A stretch of DNA of 64,000 bases from Camillea tinctor (GCA_022578605.1 MU394076.1:124001-188000); one strand, 5' to 3'; counted from the stretch's first letter, positions 41,678-54,577 are shown. A program made the numbers and translations. The notes: generated by a model not told the origin, from the letters alone.

Positions 41678-43133
41678 ATGAAGGGTATGTGTTACCTCCG
41701 TCATCTTCTCCCGAGTAGAAACAAAAAAGACTATATTAAGCATCGCCATTATATAAATGACAGTCTTGCTGACTCTCCTACTTCTCTACAGCCCTCATTC
41801 TCGTCGGCGGCTTTGGCACGCGTCTGCGGCCATTGGTACGTTAATCCCCCACGGCAACCTAAACCCAATGCCGAGATCGATCGATATCAAATGGAATATA
41901 ATATACTACACTGTACTATGCTACAGTATACTATTACTGCTGTGCTACATTCGTCTACGCCCCGGACTTGGCAGCTAACCACCCCCCGTCTTTTCGTAGA
42001 CCCTCACTATGCCCAAGCCATTGGTTGAATTTGCGAACAAGCCCATGATTCTTCACCAGATTGAGGCTCTAGCAGCTGTTGGCGTCACCGATGTTGTTCT
42101 TGCTGTCAACTACCGTCCCGAGATTATGGAACGTGTCCTGAAAGAGGTTGGTGTCCGAGAGAGATCTTCCAGACCCGCATTGTGTCTGCCCCTGCCACCC
42201 GGTTCAGCTGTTGACCTGTTGTCTGTAATTTAGTACGAAACCAAGCTCGGCGTCAAGATCCATTTCTCCCTCGAGAGCGAGCCTCTCGGCACTGCAGGTC
42301 CCCTCAAGCTTGCTGAGGACATTTTGGCTAAGGACGATTCCCCCTTCTTTGTCTTGAACTCGGACATCACATGCGATTTTCCTTTCAAGCAACTCGCCGA
42401 GTTCCACAAAGCCCACGGCGACGAGGGCACGATTGTTGTCACCAAGGTCGAGGAGCCCTCCAAATACGGTGTCATTGTCCACAAGCCCAACCACCCCTCG
42501 CGTATTGACCGCTTTGTCGAGAAGCCCGTCGAATTCGTCGGTAACCGCATCAATGCCGGTCTCTACATGCTGAACACCTCGGTTCTGGACCGCATCGAGA
42601 AGAACCGTCCCACCTCGATCGAGCAGGAAACTTTCCCCGCTGTTGTCCGTGATGGCCAATTGCACTCGTTTGATCTAGAAGGTTTTTGGATGGATGTTGG
42701 TCAGCCCAAGGATTTCTTGACTGGTACCTGCCTGTACCTTTCCTCCCTGGCCAAGAAGAGCCCCGAGCTCCTTGTCTCGCCTTCTGAGCCCTACGTCTAC
42801 GGTGGCAATGTCATGATTGACGAGACCGCCAAGATTGGCAAAAACTGCCGTATCGGCCCCAATGTCGTGATTGGCAAGGGCGTCGTGATTGGCGACGGTG
42901 TCCGGCTTCAGCGCTGCACCCTACTACCTGGCTCCAAGGTCAAGGACCATGCCTGGATCAAGAGCACCATTGTCGGCTGGAACAGCACTGTTGGTAAATG
43001 GGCTCGTCTAGAGAACGTGACCGTGTTGGGTGATGATGTGACCATTGGAGACGAGATCTACGTCAACGGCGGTAGCATTCTCCCGCACAAGAGCATCAAG
43101 GCCAATGTTGATGTACCCGCTATCATCATGTAG
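41678..43133 (+). CDS. mpg1: Mannose-1-phosphate guanylyltransferase (GDP-mannose pyrophosphorylase)
   Basis: Four exons: 41678-41684, 41792-41835, 42000-42146 and 42234-43133; 365 residues. The enzyme makes GDP-mannose from mannose-1-phosphate and GTP in the cytosol, feeding N- and O-glycans, GPI anchors and cell-wall mannan. The nucleotidyltransferase signature [11 protein letters not shown] is at 8-18, LNSDI (metal-binding Asp110) near 108, and FVEKP (Lys163, sugar-phosphate binding) at 160-164. The C-terminal ~130 residues form a left-handed beta helix of hexapeptides ([20 protein letters not shown]). The first coding exon is only seven nucleotides, ATGAAGG; introns 1 and 2 end in CTACAG and GTAG. 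Intron 3 starts GTTGGT, an acceptable but weaker donor. Length matches yeast Psa1 (361). Confidence 0.97.
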
Positions 43134-44177
43134 GCTGGTTGATCCTGACCATTTGTTCGACGATTCTCCGTTTAATGTTCATGTATATTCGACACGGCCT
43201 CCCAAATCTTCCTGTACGATTTCGTAATACCTCGACGCTTTATTAATTCTCCATATTTTCCGACTTTGACAGCTCATGGAACCTCTCTTCTCAGCATATC
43301 TTCGATTCCTGTTTTCCAATTAGGGACGGCGTTTCTGGTTGGTCTGGGGGCGGAAGTCGATGATACGTGACGGCATTTAGGGACGTGGTTTTACGGAGTA
43401 GGGCGACGATATACCCATCGGCTTATAAATGATTCTAGCTAGAGCTATGCGAGTCTTAGCTCGGGTTAGGGGAACCGTCCTAAAAGACGGGCGAGGCTCT
43501 CCATCTTCACGGCATTCTTCTTCACGCAGGAAACTCGAACATTTCTAAAGTTCTCTTTGAATGACGAATAGAGAGGACACTACACGATATAGGGTAATCT
43601 CTAGCATGTGGCACGAAGAGAGCGGTAGTGGCATACCAAGAGGCATCACGTCCGTGGGCATAATGAGAGTCACTGCCTTACGTGTATGTGAGGCTTTTTG
43701 ACAGATGAGTAAAGGAGAGGATTGTAATATTTGAGGCATGCATTCGCGGTGTTATTGCAGTTATCTTTCATTTCTCACCTTTATCTTGACCAGCTCTTGG
43801 TTTTCTTTTACATGCCTACCTAGTTTTAATGTCTTAAAAGATGATGTCACCCACCAACTCAACAAACCCCTCTATTTGCGAGAAAGAGCAGAAACAGGAG
43901 AGGAGTTGAAATGAACCGGAAATAATTATATTTGTCAAAAACAGCAATGCGTTGGTGTATTTGTGAAAGAAAAGTGAGGTAGTGATAGTGGAAGTAATCG
44001 AAATAATATAAAAATTTTAAAATACATCAGAAATTAAAAAGAATGTGTCTGCTATGAGTGATGTTTCATGTTACATGCTGATGTATGTTTTCAAGTGAAC
44101 TACTTAGTAGTAGTACCGCAAGAGGAGGCCAAATATATAAACTACCTACTTACCAGACTGGGAATAAGGGATGCCAA

Positions 44178-44464
44178 CTACCCTCAGTGGTATAAGGCTG
44201 TAAGAAGCCGAAAGCTACCATCAGTCTACGGGATCCGACCCTTTATCCTATTTATTTAAAATATACTTGATATTGGAGCAAGATAAAGGGATGTATTGAT
44301 CTCCGTATATTTTAACTGACTGCCTTTGATGTAGCGGTTTAGGAGATAGTGACATTGTAGTTGTAAGAATGTTGGTAGACTAGGTTACTAATACTACCTT
44401 GCTAACAAAATGTAGGACATCCTTTCACCTCTCTTCAAGAAGAAGAAATCCTTCAAACCTAACG

Positions 44465-44515
<51 letters not shown>

Positions 44516-44594
44516 CTGAACTGATGATGAAAGAGACCCCCTACCCTCAGTTGCATGAGGTATGTAGGGACTGGGTGTAAGCCTCAGTCTACGG
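44178..44594 (+). repeat. Diverged direct repeat pair, 363 bp apart
   Basis: CTACCCTCAGT followed, exactly 43 bp from its start, by TCAGTCTACGG occurs twice: 44178-44231 and 44541-44594. Bases between and just beyond match partly without gaps. It may be a remnant of an old transposable element or duplicated segment. Confidence 0.6.
44467..44515. repeat. (CA)n/(TA)n microsatellite
   Basis: About 16 CA units running into about eight TA units. Confidence 0.95.
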
Positions 44595-44939
44595 CACCCA
44601 ACCATCATACTGATTAGTTTAAAGGATGAGACTTGTGATGACAGCAAAACGAGGGAATAGGCTAATCTTTACACTGCGTAACTGACTTCTCAAAGAAAAA
44701 AAAAAGAAAAGAGAAACTTCTTTCGTAAATCTAGGCAATCAATTTTTATATATAAAGCACTTAGCCTATACGGTTTCTTGTTTTCATGGTACCCACCGCG
44801 ATACTCTTATATATAAAGGGAGAGGGCGACGAGGCCATCCGTAAAAGGATACATAATAGGGGTAGAAGAAAAATCTCTAAGATCGATTCTTTTTTTTTTT
44901 CAAACTTGCTGGGCTTTGATAGAATGTATGATGGAGTGG

Positions 44940-45040
44940 TAGTCCATATAGAAGTAGGAGTGGAAACAAGCGTAGGAGAAGGAGGAGTACAAGTAGAAAG
45001 AGAAGTAGGAGCAGGAGTAAGAGTAGGAGTGGCTTTAATT
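44940..45040. repeat. Degenerate GTAGGAG/AGAAGTA array
   Basis: Purine-rich imperfect tandem units, similar in style to the array at 24232-24296. Confidence 0.7.
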
Positions 45041-48000
45041 CTATGTGAGTAGGGGGGGGGGTATGTAGTGAGAATTCTTATTTATTTCCCTCCTTTACTT
45101 ACTATGCAGGTAGACCCTGAGTAACGAAGGAAGAGGAAAAGGGGGGTGAAGACTAAATGTCACGATATGAGTCCTAGATGGGGGAAACATATTCATTACT
45201 ACGTAAATAACTAAGATATCTAAGTGATCTCACAAGGCAGTGAGGTCTGTTGACATATAAACGGGGGTTTTCTTGTTCTGCTTCTTAGTCTAAGCCCAGA
45301 TCCTCACACTAATGCAGTCACATGTATCTCCCCCTAACCCCCTTATCCGCCCAATGGATAGGTAAGTAGACGTGTTCTATTAAGTGTTTTGTGTAGTTAG
45401 GTTTAGGGTTGGAGGAAGTGGGAATAGGAGAGGAGTATACACTAGAGAGAATAGGGGGAAAGGGGTAGGGAGGGGGTTCAGATATGAGAATTATGAGAAA
45501 TGGAAGGGGGTTTCTTTCCCTCCTAGGAGTTTTGTTTTTATTCCTTTTTACTTAAAATAAGGTGAAAAATAAAAGGAGAAGGGGTACACTCTAGTGACTC
45601 TAATCCCTATGTTCTCCATCTCCTTACTCTCTGAGCTATCATGAATCGACATGAAGATAATTATTTGAGCCATAAAGCATATATTTCTGAATGATCAATT
45701 GGCCATTGTTCTCTAATTGTGTGTTGTATGTGTTATTCCCCTTTTAACGTAGCACGATGATTAAAAAGTAGCCGTGGGGGGCTATATACTAACTAGACTT
45801 TGTGTATGCGTGTGAGGTGAATAGGAGATAACCCCCCTTTCTATCTTGCCTTTTTTCTTTTTATATTTTGCTGTTCTCTCTCACTCTGCCTCTCTTAACA
45901 TGTGTAGTGTATGGAGAAGTAGATGAGGGGTTTCTGTAGGGGGATAAGCTATGTATTTGCTATATCTACATTGGATGGTAGGATGTAGGAATAAGGTGAC
46001 GGGAGGGGGATAACCGGGTATAGAGAGAGGGGCCTCAATGCTTTCTGGGTTAGTATAGTAGTCTTTTAAGTATCGAGTCTAACCTAAATATGTATACACT
46101 ATGGTGCATACCCTCTATCTATTTTATATAGGGGTAAAAACGAGGTTTTCTGTTGTCAGGCATCCCACTAACTTTCCCAGTCCGCGAGCCTGCAGAATTG
46201 TCAGTTCTCAGATTACAGCCTTCGAGCTCTTTCACATTATATGTCTACTAAATAAGGCATGGTATACGCGGGTTGCTTTCTTTTTTGTATCCTGTGATTG
46301 GAAGGGGGAAGAGCTGCGTTACATGGGTGTAGTATAGTATCTGATGAAGTCCGGAAGAGGGGCAGCAGATATAGGAGTTGTCTAGATTCAGTAAAGCATA
46401 TAGATATTGAAAATCACGCCATTCTGTTTGGATGCGGGGAATGTGCCCATACACTCGTCCCATATTCACACGACAGGGTGAAAGGAGAGGTTTGTATCTT
46501 ATTTTTTTCGATCTCATATTGTTTTTTTTACTGATTTTATCTACTAATTGTCACATGTAGAATATATATACATATATCATTACACTAGCCCTAAAGCATA
46601 CCTATGAGAATTTTATAATTATCATCGATTCCATGCGAATGAGACCAAGAGCATTGCCATGAGTTGGAGCAATTAGAACGAGTATATAGCAAATCTTCCA
46701 AGAGAAAGTTCAAGAGGTGTGGAAGGGAATACCTTGCGCGTTGTTCTCTCAAAGTTTCTCTATTCCCTCGGGGTATCATTAGCTGGCCGGTCTTTTCTCC
46801 ATACAAATGTTTGTTCGTTTTGTTTCCATGTAGTCGCTATGTTTGGAGCTCGAAGCGAAGATCATGGGTTTGTTTCAGGATTGTGGTCGAGGGAACATGG
46901 GAAAGAAGATCGGTAATAGAGAGAGGAATCGTAGAGAAAGAAAAAAAGAGGGTGGAGGGAAGCGGGTCGGGACATGCAGAAGAAAAAAGAATATTGAAAT
47001 AGCCCCGCGGGCCGGAGTCGTGGTTGTGGGGAAAAAGGGGGTGGGGGAGAGAAGGGAGAAGAAGGTATCGCATAATACACGTATGCAGGTTGGGTAAACT
47101 GGGTTAGGTTAGGTTAGGTACCTATCGCGAGTGGGCCTGCAAGCGGTCATGGGATAGTATCTTGCAGTAGAAGCTCGAGATGGTAAAACGGTATCCAGAG
47201 TTTCTGTGCTATCGTACCTGAAAATCTATGTTATATTCCACATGGAAACGGAGGTATGCATCCGTAGCAGCGCAGCTGTTCTAGCGCCAATGCTTCCCCT
47301 TATTCTAAGATAGTTTAGGTAGCTAAGCATTTGCATGTAAAAAATTAATTATCTTTCATCCTTAGGCAGGAGAACGTTTCTGGAAAGGGGGCGTTTACCA
47401 AGTTTCCTGCCTTTGCTCTAGTTTGATCTTTTTCTAGAGCGTGGATTTACAAACGTCTCGCAATGGCAAGGAAATCCAGCGACAAACGAAGCTTCTACAT
47501 TTCTTCTGGCTTTTCTTTTGTGTACTGTTGCGCACATATAGTTTTGACCTTGTCAGTCAGGACTTATAGGACGAAAAAAAAACCGCTGAAGTATCTGCTT
47601 TAAAGCGAGCAAAACATGAACTCAAAATAGACAGGTAAGTTAGGAAGTATTGGGGGGTGAAATAAGACGAATTTGTAGGTGGCCTCCCATGCCATTAGTA
47701 AGTGAGGCTCTAGGTTAGACAATGATAGCTATGTCTTGACTGGGAACGAGGATAGTATAATAAATGTCACGATACTGATGGTAGCTCTCGATATCTCGAA
47801 GACACCATTAACAGGTTACATGAGCAACTACAACATTAAATGAATTGTAAGTGAAATGGCCTTGTGAATACAACCGGTAGCTCACACGACATGGACGCGG
47901 ACTGCATGCAGACCCTTACCTAGGTAAAGTGCCTTGGTAGTCAATGGACATTGAGTATGATCCAAGTGCTGATGACTATTTTCCGCGTTCAATTGATCAT

Positions 48001-48679
48001 TTTGATAGCATCCGTTGAGGTCGTTCTGGGGAACGTGCACTGCCTTTTTGTTAGGTACAAAGTACCTACCATGGATGGTCACCAAGTGTGTATATAGCCC
48101 ATGCACATGAGGGCTTCACCAGATCTCACTCCCAAGAGCCATTGATTTGGATATGCAATTGAGCAAAAATATGGTGAGGTGATTTTTCTTAGTATCAAAC
48201 TCAAGGTCTAGCTAGTTAGGTCGCTTAAAACTCGCTTAAGAGGCAATATTACAAACTCAACAATGAAAGTTCACTTGTAAGTTGTGGTGTTGGTTTTTTT
48301 ATTCCCAGTACCTCTTCGTCCATCTAACAACCGCTGTATATAGATAACGACTGCAGCTGACAACTGGCAAGGACCACGAACAGATCCCGCCAGCCTCTCT
48401 ACACCCGTTCACTTTCTCCCTCTCCTTCTCTCTCACTTCAAAGAGGAACGAGAATCATCATTCAATATTTCTGCATCCCCATCACTCTTAAACCAATTTC
48501 CCGAAGGTCGCATTTGAAATTGCCTTCACCATACCCCAACATATCCAACCCAACATAGCTTTCCCTTTTCAATATCATCAACGTACCCAGTACCATTTCG
48601 GTAGTTTCGCACGGTGCAACTATCACCACTTCTCCAGTAACCATCACTTATCTTACCTCGCCTCGTCTCACTTACCACC

Positions 48680-49580
48680 ATGGCGACGACTAGTACTCAG
48701 AACCATATGCCCCGGGGTGCCAATGGAGACTCGAGATTGAGCCGCAAGAGAGCCGCGCAACAGGACGACAAGACCGAGAACCCACCTGCGAAGGTGCGGA
48801 AAGTTGACCACAGCAATCATACACCCCGCCATGGACATTACCCCACCATGCATCCCCTGCAGCGTAAGGAAACCAGATCCATCCAGGAAGACGAAGATAC
48901 GGGTTATAAAGCCAGCAACTCGGAAAATTCAAGCAGCACGACCGGGTATAGGTACCCTAATACACCTAGTACTACCCCCAGCACCACGCCCGAGACTTCA
49001 CCCAATCGGGGAAGCTCGTGGTGGTACCGCGATAGCGAAGGAGTCCATGTCTTTAAAGTGGATGATTTCACTGGTCGAGTCCGTCGTCGTACTATGATGG
49101 ACGACAGTAAGTAATTGCCAGAATAAAAAAAGGCACTTGAAAACATGGCGGTTACTAATTCTCTAATGTTATATAGTGTACGCTAACGCTTCGGCGGAGA
49201 AGATGGAGGAGTACAGGAGACGACACCGCAGAAATGTACACCAGAATGCGCACAGAGCCTCATTGGAATCGGAAGATTCTGATGATACGGAGGATCGCGA
49301 TGGCGACAGTGATGACGATAGCGATGATGGCAGTGATGCGAATAACAACAAGGGTGACGATGATGATGGTAGTGATATCGATGACGAAGAGGAAGACAAG
49401 GTGAAGAGCGAATGTGGAGACGAGGAAGACGAGAAGGATCAGTCTGAGGACAAGAAAGATGTCATCGAAGGGGAGGATGTCACGGAAGACGAAGAGAGTG
49501 AGAGCGAGATCGAGGTTGATCTTGAAGATGACGATGGTGAAGACGAAGAAGGAGAAGAAGACGATGATTATGACGACTAG
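48680..49580 (+). CDS. Hypothetical protein with a very acidic C terminus
   Basis: Two exons, 48680-49106 and 49177-49580, with a 70-nt intron (GTAAGT...ATATAG); 276 residues. The start context ACCACCATGG is good and the leader is C/T-rich. The N terminus is basic with a KR-rich patch (SRKRAAQQ, AKVRKV) that could act as a nuclear signal. A middle segment (about 110-170) looks folded and is the only part likely to be conserved: SWWYRDSEGVHVFKVDDF, then an Arg-rich helix EKMEEYRRRHRRN. From about 180 to the end it is almost entirely Asp, Glu, Ser and Lys. That charge pattern recalls histone-chaperone or nucleolar proteins, but I see no domain and assign no function. Confidence 0.78.
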
Positions 49581-52570
49581 TCAAAATTCAGGGTTCAGAA
49601 GCACAGGGGGAGAAGAGGCAAAGAGTGATATCAACGAATAACGAATACCCTGGGATCAAGGCAGGGTACCTTAACAGCTTTAGGTACTTGGCCAATAGCG
49701 CGTATAGTAGACAATGGAGGCTGAAGCAGCAACGACTGCCGGCAATCTGATAACTAAAAAATAGTGGGCAAATTGACCCGCAGTATCTTCCATGACGTTC
49801 AATAAGGTGGGTCTCATTGGCCCGGACCTGATGTCCTACGGCCCCACAAATAAGCACCGACTTGACCGATCGAAGCTGATCATACCAAAGAAATCCCCGG
49901 CGCAAAAGCCTTGAGCCTCACAACGGAAGTAGTTATGAGGTGGATTTTGTGGCACGGGTGGTCATTTTGTGACCTTGAACTTACCTCCGAGCAGCGAACC
50001 GAGGGTTTGGAGTGCAACCATGTTTGCGAACCATTGCTACCCCAGCCGCATGGGAGTGCGCAAAAACGTGATTTTTAGAGGGTGGGAAATCAGGGGTAAA
50101 AAAAAAGAAGGAGTAAGATGGGAAAATGAGAGGGAAAGGGGGGAGGGGGGGGAGGCGAATGCGAAAGAAAAAGGTAGAGGGCAGAAACGGTGAAGCAAAA
50201 AGCGCGAAGGATCGCCGATCGTGAGTCCTCACGTGGACTGCCGAGGACGGTGGAGCAAGTGACGCCTTCGATATCGGATGCAACGCACACACACACACGT
50301 CTCGTCTCGTCTTGTCTCGTCTTGTCCTTGTCCTGGGTCTTGGTTAATTACAATGCTTTTATTTTCTCTACCGTACCTGCGTGTTTCTGGCATGCCGATC
50401 GAAGAGAACAGCGAAGATGCGAAATGGTAGTGCGCCCCTCCTCCCAACCCAACAGAAAAAAAAATAAACAACGAAAGAGGAGGGGGAGAGGACAATGGCA
50501 AAAAGAGAGATCGGTGTTCGCGCTTGTTGTCAGCGAATAAAGACGGGGCAATATCACCAACGTTGAGTCCTGACAGTGTAAAGTTAATTTCTCATCGTAA
50601 AGAGAAAAGAAAAAGAAAAAAAGGAGTTCCGGCGTATAGAGTCCGGGTCACAGTCAGTATTACTGTGGACTGTGGACTTTGCCTTGTGACACGCGTCCGG
50701 ATGACAAGAACAGTAGTCCCCGGAATGCATGGCCGTCCTTCTCCTTTTTCTCTTTGTTTAATCTCTTAGTTTTGAATTATTTTTTCCTCATCCCCTGCAC
50801 GGAGTTGGTCACAAGCCATAGTTGGGTACCTAAACTAATAAGGCCCGGACTAGGCTGGGCGGGCTGTGTTGAGAGAGATATGGGGCTAACTTGGGGGTCC
50901 TCACTGGCAGACGTCCCACTTGTCATTTGAGTCCCTTTTTCCATCGAGTTGGGTCCCGACTTGTCCGTACGTAACATTAAATCTTGTAAATGGTCCCCCA
51001 CTAGTGTGGCAGGGGGCTTAATTGGCATTTTGAGTGGGATTTTATCTTTATTTTATGTATATGAGGATTTGGAAAGATATCGATGAGAGCTCGATCAGAA
51101 TTCCACCCAGAACTGGGATGAGGTGGAGAGGATGGACAGATGGTTGGATGGATGGGTGTTTCTTTGGAGTGTTGTTGTAATGGATATGTTTTTGTTTTTC
51201 GTTTTCTTTTTTGTTTTCTTTTTCTTCTTCTTTTTTTCTTTTCCTCTGTAGTGTAGATTCCAACCAATTCTCCACCAATTGTGTGGGCGGACGTAGCGAG
51301 AAGCGGATAGATTCTAGATTGTAAATGGTCGAAATCTTAATTATGTGTAGGGGAAAAGAAGCCCGAGGCTGGCCGAAGCTTGGGTTTTATGTGAACGTGC
51401 CAGCTTGCGTCTAACAAGGGCAGCCCCTCCATTCCCCCCTTCGTTCTTTCTCATTCCTTCCTCCTTCTACCTATTCTGTACGGGGAACACGAAAGTAGGT
51501 ACAGTAGGGTACAGTACATGTTTAGGTTGATAATGCACTATACACTACTCCGTACACTAGGCATCTCCCCCGGCAGGTCAGGCCCCCTTCCTGCTTTTTT
51601 TTTTTTCTCTTTCTCTTTCTTCCTTCCTTCTCTTCTCTTCCTACACTAAACTAACTAGCGTATTTTCACTTTCCCGTGCAACCTAACGAGCTGCACCCCC
51701 CAAATCTGGAAGCAGTAGAAATGTGGGCGTCTCCGCATCGGCGTGTTCTAGTCCAGGGTTACTCCACTAGATTAAAAGCTCCCCAGACGCTATGACTGGG
51801 TCTTGAAGTGCGATACGGTATCGGTCCCTGTCTTTCTTTTCGAACTTTGTATCCCAGTATCCCACTTTATTACCTGCATGCATGCATATTTTCAGCCGAA
51901 CGGGTCGCGAAGTACCCAAGTACCAGTGAATTTCGTTGGCATACCATCTTACACTAGCTTTAGCATATTGTATACATCCTTTTTTTTCTTTGTGTGTATT
52001 GGTGAATGGGGTGGGAGACTGGGGATATACAACAAAAAAAAAAACATAGCTAAAACCGAAACCCATACAAAATTATATGCGAGACTACTGAGCTTGGCCA
52101 TGGCAGACACTATTACCTCCTCCGCTTACCACTGCCACCACTCCCATTACTACTACTACCACTCCTCCTCCTCCTCCTCCTCCTCCCCGTCCTCCCTTTC
52201 TTCGGCAACTACTTCTACAGCCGCTTCCTCGCCCTCTCCCTCCTCTTCGTTTCTCCCTCTTCTACTCCAACTCTTCATCCTGTGTCTTTCCCCTCGTCTT
52301 ACTTCGACCAATCCGCATATCCTTATCCGCCGCCACTCTACGCTTAACCTTTGTTCCTTGTCGCAACCTAGATCTTACGTCGGACCCCGATTCTATCCCG
52401 CCTCGGCTTGGCGCAACACCCATTGCCTCTATCCTCCTTGCTAGGATCAGCTCGGCTTGCCTCGCGAGCGCTCTCCATCCCAGAGATCTCTAAGGAGACC
52501 ACAACGGAGACTACACTCCCCTTTTATAGGCGTCGCCTCCTGCTTTGCCACCCACTCCCCTCAGTATACA
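49581..52570. other. Intergenic, 3.0 kb, promoter side of glycerol kinase
   Basis: Holds a CTCGT/CTTGT pentamer run (50299-50332) next to a short (AC)n, and a TACTCCGTA motif (51546-51554). The last 550 bp carry an ATG-started ORF (52100-52444, 114 codons, low-complexity Ser/Tyr/Pro) that ends 126 bp before the kinase ATG; it may be an upstream ORF in a long leader or chance. Confidence 0.5.
50299..50332. repeat. CTCGT/CTTGT pentamer repeat
   Basis: Six to seven imperfect pentamers directly after an (AC)n run. Confidence 0.85.
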
Positions 52571-54577
52571 ATGGGAGACACTCGTGAGCGCAAGCGTACT
52601 CGCACCGAGGATTACTCGGTCGCCGATGATATCCAGAATGGCATGTCCAACGGCCATACCAACGGATATACCAACGGCCATGCGACGAACGGCCTCACAA
52701 ATGGCCTTACCAATGGACACACCAATGGCCATGTTAATGGCGACGGTATCCCCCACCTCAACGGAAACGGTGCTATCAGCGATGGTTCCATGAGTGACGA
52801 TGACGAAGAGGAGTGGTTTATTGGTAGTATCGACCAGGGTACTACCTCATCCCGCTTCATTATCTTCAACCGCCACGCCGACCCGGTCGCTAGCCATCAA
52901 ATAGAATTTCAAAACCACTATCCACATCCAGGGTATGCTATTTATATATTTCCTTCTGCGTTGGTGCAGCCGTGAGCTAATATAATATCCTGCGCCGCAG
53001 ATGGCACGACCATAATGCCTATGAACTCCTTTCTTCGGTGGTCAACTGCATCGAAAGAGCCACCGAGCAATTCCTATCCAAAGGCTATCACAAGTCCCAG
53101 ATCAAGGCCATCGGTATCACGAACCAGCGTGAAACGACGGTGTGCTGGGACAAACTCACCGGCGAGCCTCTTTCCGAGGCTGTTGTGTGGCCCGACACGC
53201 GCACCAAGGATCTGGTGCGAGAGTTGAAGGCCCGGCCGGGCGCAGATAAGTTGCTGAGCCTCTGTGGCCTGCCTTTGAGCACTTATCCCTCCAGCGTAAA
53301 GCTGTTGTGGCTTATACGTCACCATGACGCTATCAGGACGGCATATGAGGAGGGACGCCTCGCGTTCGGCACCGTCGACAGCTGGCTGATCTACCGGCTA
53401 AACGGGGGTCGGGCGAGGAATGTCCATGTTACCGACACTACAAATGCCAGCAGGACCATGTTTATGAATCTGCACACTGGCCAATACGATGATGAGCTTA
53501 TCGACTTCTTCGGGTTTGACCGTTCCAAGGTCACGTTCCCCAAGATCGTTGCCTCATCGGATCCCGAGGCCTTTGGCACTATAGCTTTCGGTTCGCTAGC
53601 CGGCACCAAAATCGCTGGCTGCCTCGGCGACCAGTCTAGTGCTCTGGTCGGCCATTGCGGGTTCAGTCCAGGCCACGCGAAGAACACGTACGGCACTGGC
53701 TGCTTCTTGTTATATAACGTTGGTACTAAGCCCGTTATCTCCAAGTATGGTCTGCTAGCTACCGTGGCCTATAACTTTGGTAAAGGCCAGAAGCCCGTCT
53801 ACGCTCTAGAGGGCAGCATTGCCGTAGCCGGGTCCGGCGTGAAATTTCTCATGAACAATTTAGGGTTTTTGCGCGACTCATCTAGGGTTAGCGAGCTTGC
53901 GGCAAGCGTCCCAGACAACGGCGGCGTGGTGTTCGTTACGGCGTTTAGTGGTTTATTTGCACCATATTGGATTGACGACGCTAAGGGAACTCTCTGTAAG
54001 TTAATTATAACCCACCCACTTATGGCTCCACAGTATCGCTGCATCGCTGCATATGTCGGAGCCTTTTAGTGTTACCTATTTATATTGGAGACGGGACTAA
54101 TGCAAGATAGTCGGCATCACGCAGCACACACAAAGGGGTCACATTGCCCGCGCTACTCTTGAAGCAACCTGCTTCCAAACGCGTGCAATTCTCGAGGCCA
54201 TGGCAAAGGATTCCAACCATAAACTCGGAGGCCTCGCTGTCGATGGCGGCATGTCCAGCTCAGACCTTACCATGCAGACCCAATCCGACATTATCGGTAT
54301 CCGGGTGGAGCGTCCTTCTATGCGGGAGACCACCGCGCTAGGAGCCGCTATTGCTGCCGGACTGGCGATCGACGGATGCTGGAACAGTCTCGAAGAAATT
54401 TCAGCCATCGTTCGCAAGAAACCAGGGCGAACAACTTTTGAGCCCCACATGGACAAGAAGAAGGTCTGTAGGATGTACGGCAATTGGGAGAGGGCTGTGG
54501 AGATGAGCCGAGGCTGGGTCAGGGACACTCCTGACGAAGAAGTGGCCGATGGAGTTAACGGGATAGTCGACAACTAG
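52571..54577 (+). CDS. GUT1: Glycerol kinase
   Basis: Three exons: 52571-52932, 53001-53995 and 54111-54577; 607 residues. The enzyme phosphorylates glycerol to glycerol-3-phosphate, the entry to glycerol catabolism and a source of G3P for lipids. FGGY-family landmarks are present: [14 protein letters not shown] (87-100, ATP phosphate loop), [33 protein letters not shown], a [13 protein letters not shown] segment, FGITQHT across the second junction, and the C-terminal [15 protein letters not shown]. An unusual N-terminal extension of about 83 residues precedes the kinase fold: a basic start ([11 protein letters not shown]), then TNGH/TNGL-type Asn-Gly repeats (about 23-66) and an acidic DDDEEE stretch. 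The upstream in-frame reading has no ATG, so 52571 is the start. Confidence 0.96.

Larger units (their letters stand above)
43134..48679. other. Intergenic, 5.5 kb, repeat-laden
   Basis: AT-rich spacer with a CA/TA microsatellite (44467-44515), a diverged repeat pair (44178-44231 and 44541-44594), a degenerate GTAGGAG array (about 44940-45040) and a TACGGAGTA motif (43392-43400). A 63-codon ORF at 44068-44259 overlaps the first repeat copy. The tail (48290-48679) is C/T-rich and is probably the promoter and leader of the next gene. No gene seen. Confidence 0.5.

Noticed and set aside
44068..44259. 63-codon ORF with LTRLGIRDANYPQWYKAV-type sequence
   Set aside because: Looked protein-like, but short and partly made of the diverged repeat copy; kept only under that finding.
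47103..47121. GGTTAGGTTAGGTTAGG resembles telomere repeat
   Set aside because: Unit is TTAGGT-like and only three copies; fungal telomeres are TTAGGG arrays. Fits the general TAGGTA tracts.
51803..52099. Upstream part of a 213-codon ORF before glycerol kinase
   Set aside because: Low-complexity, no domain; only the ATG-started part from 52100 is kept as a possible upstream ORF.
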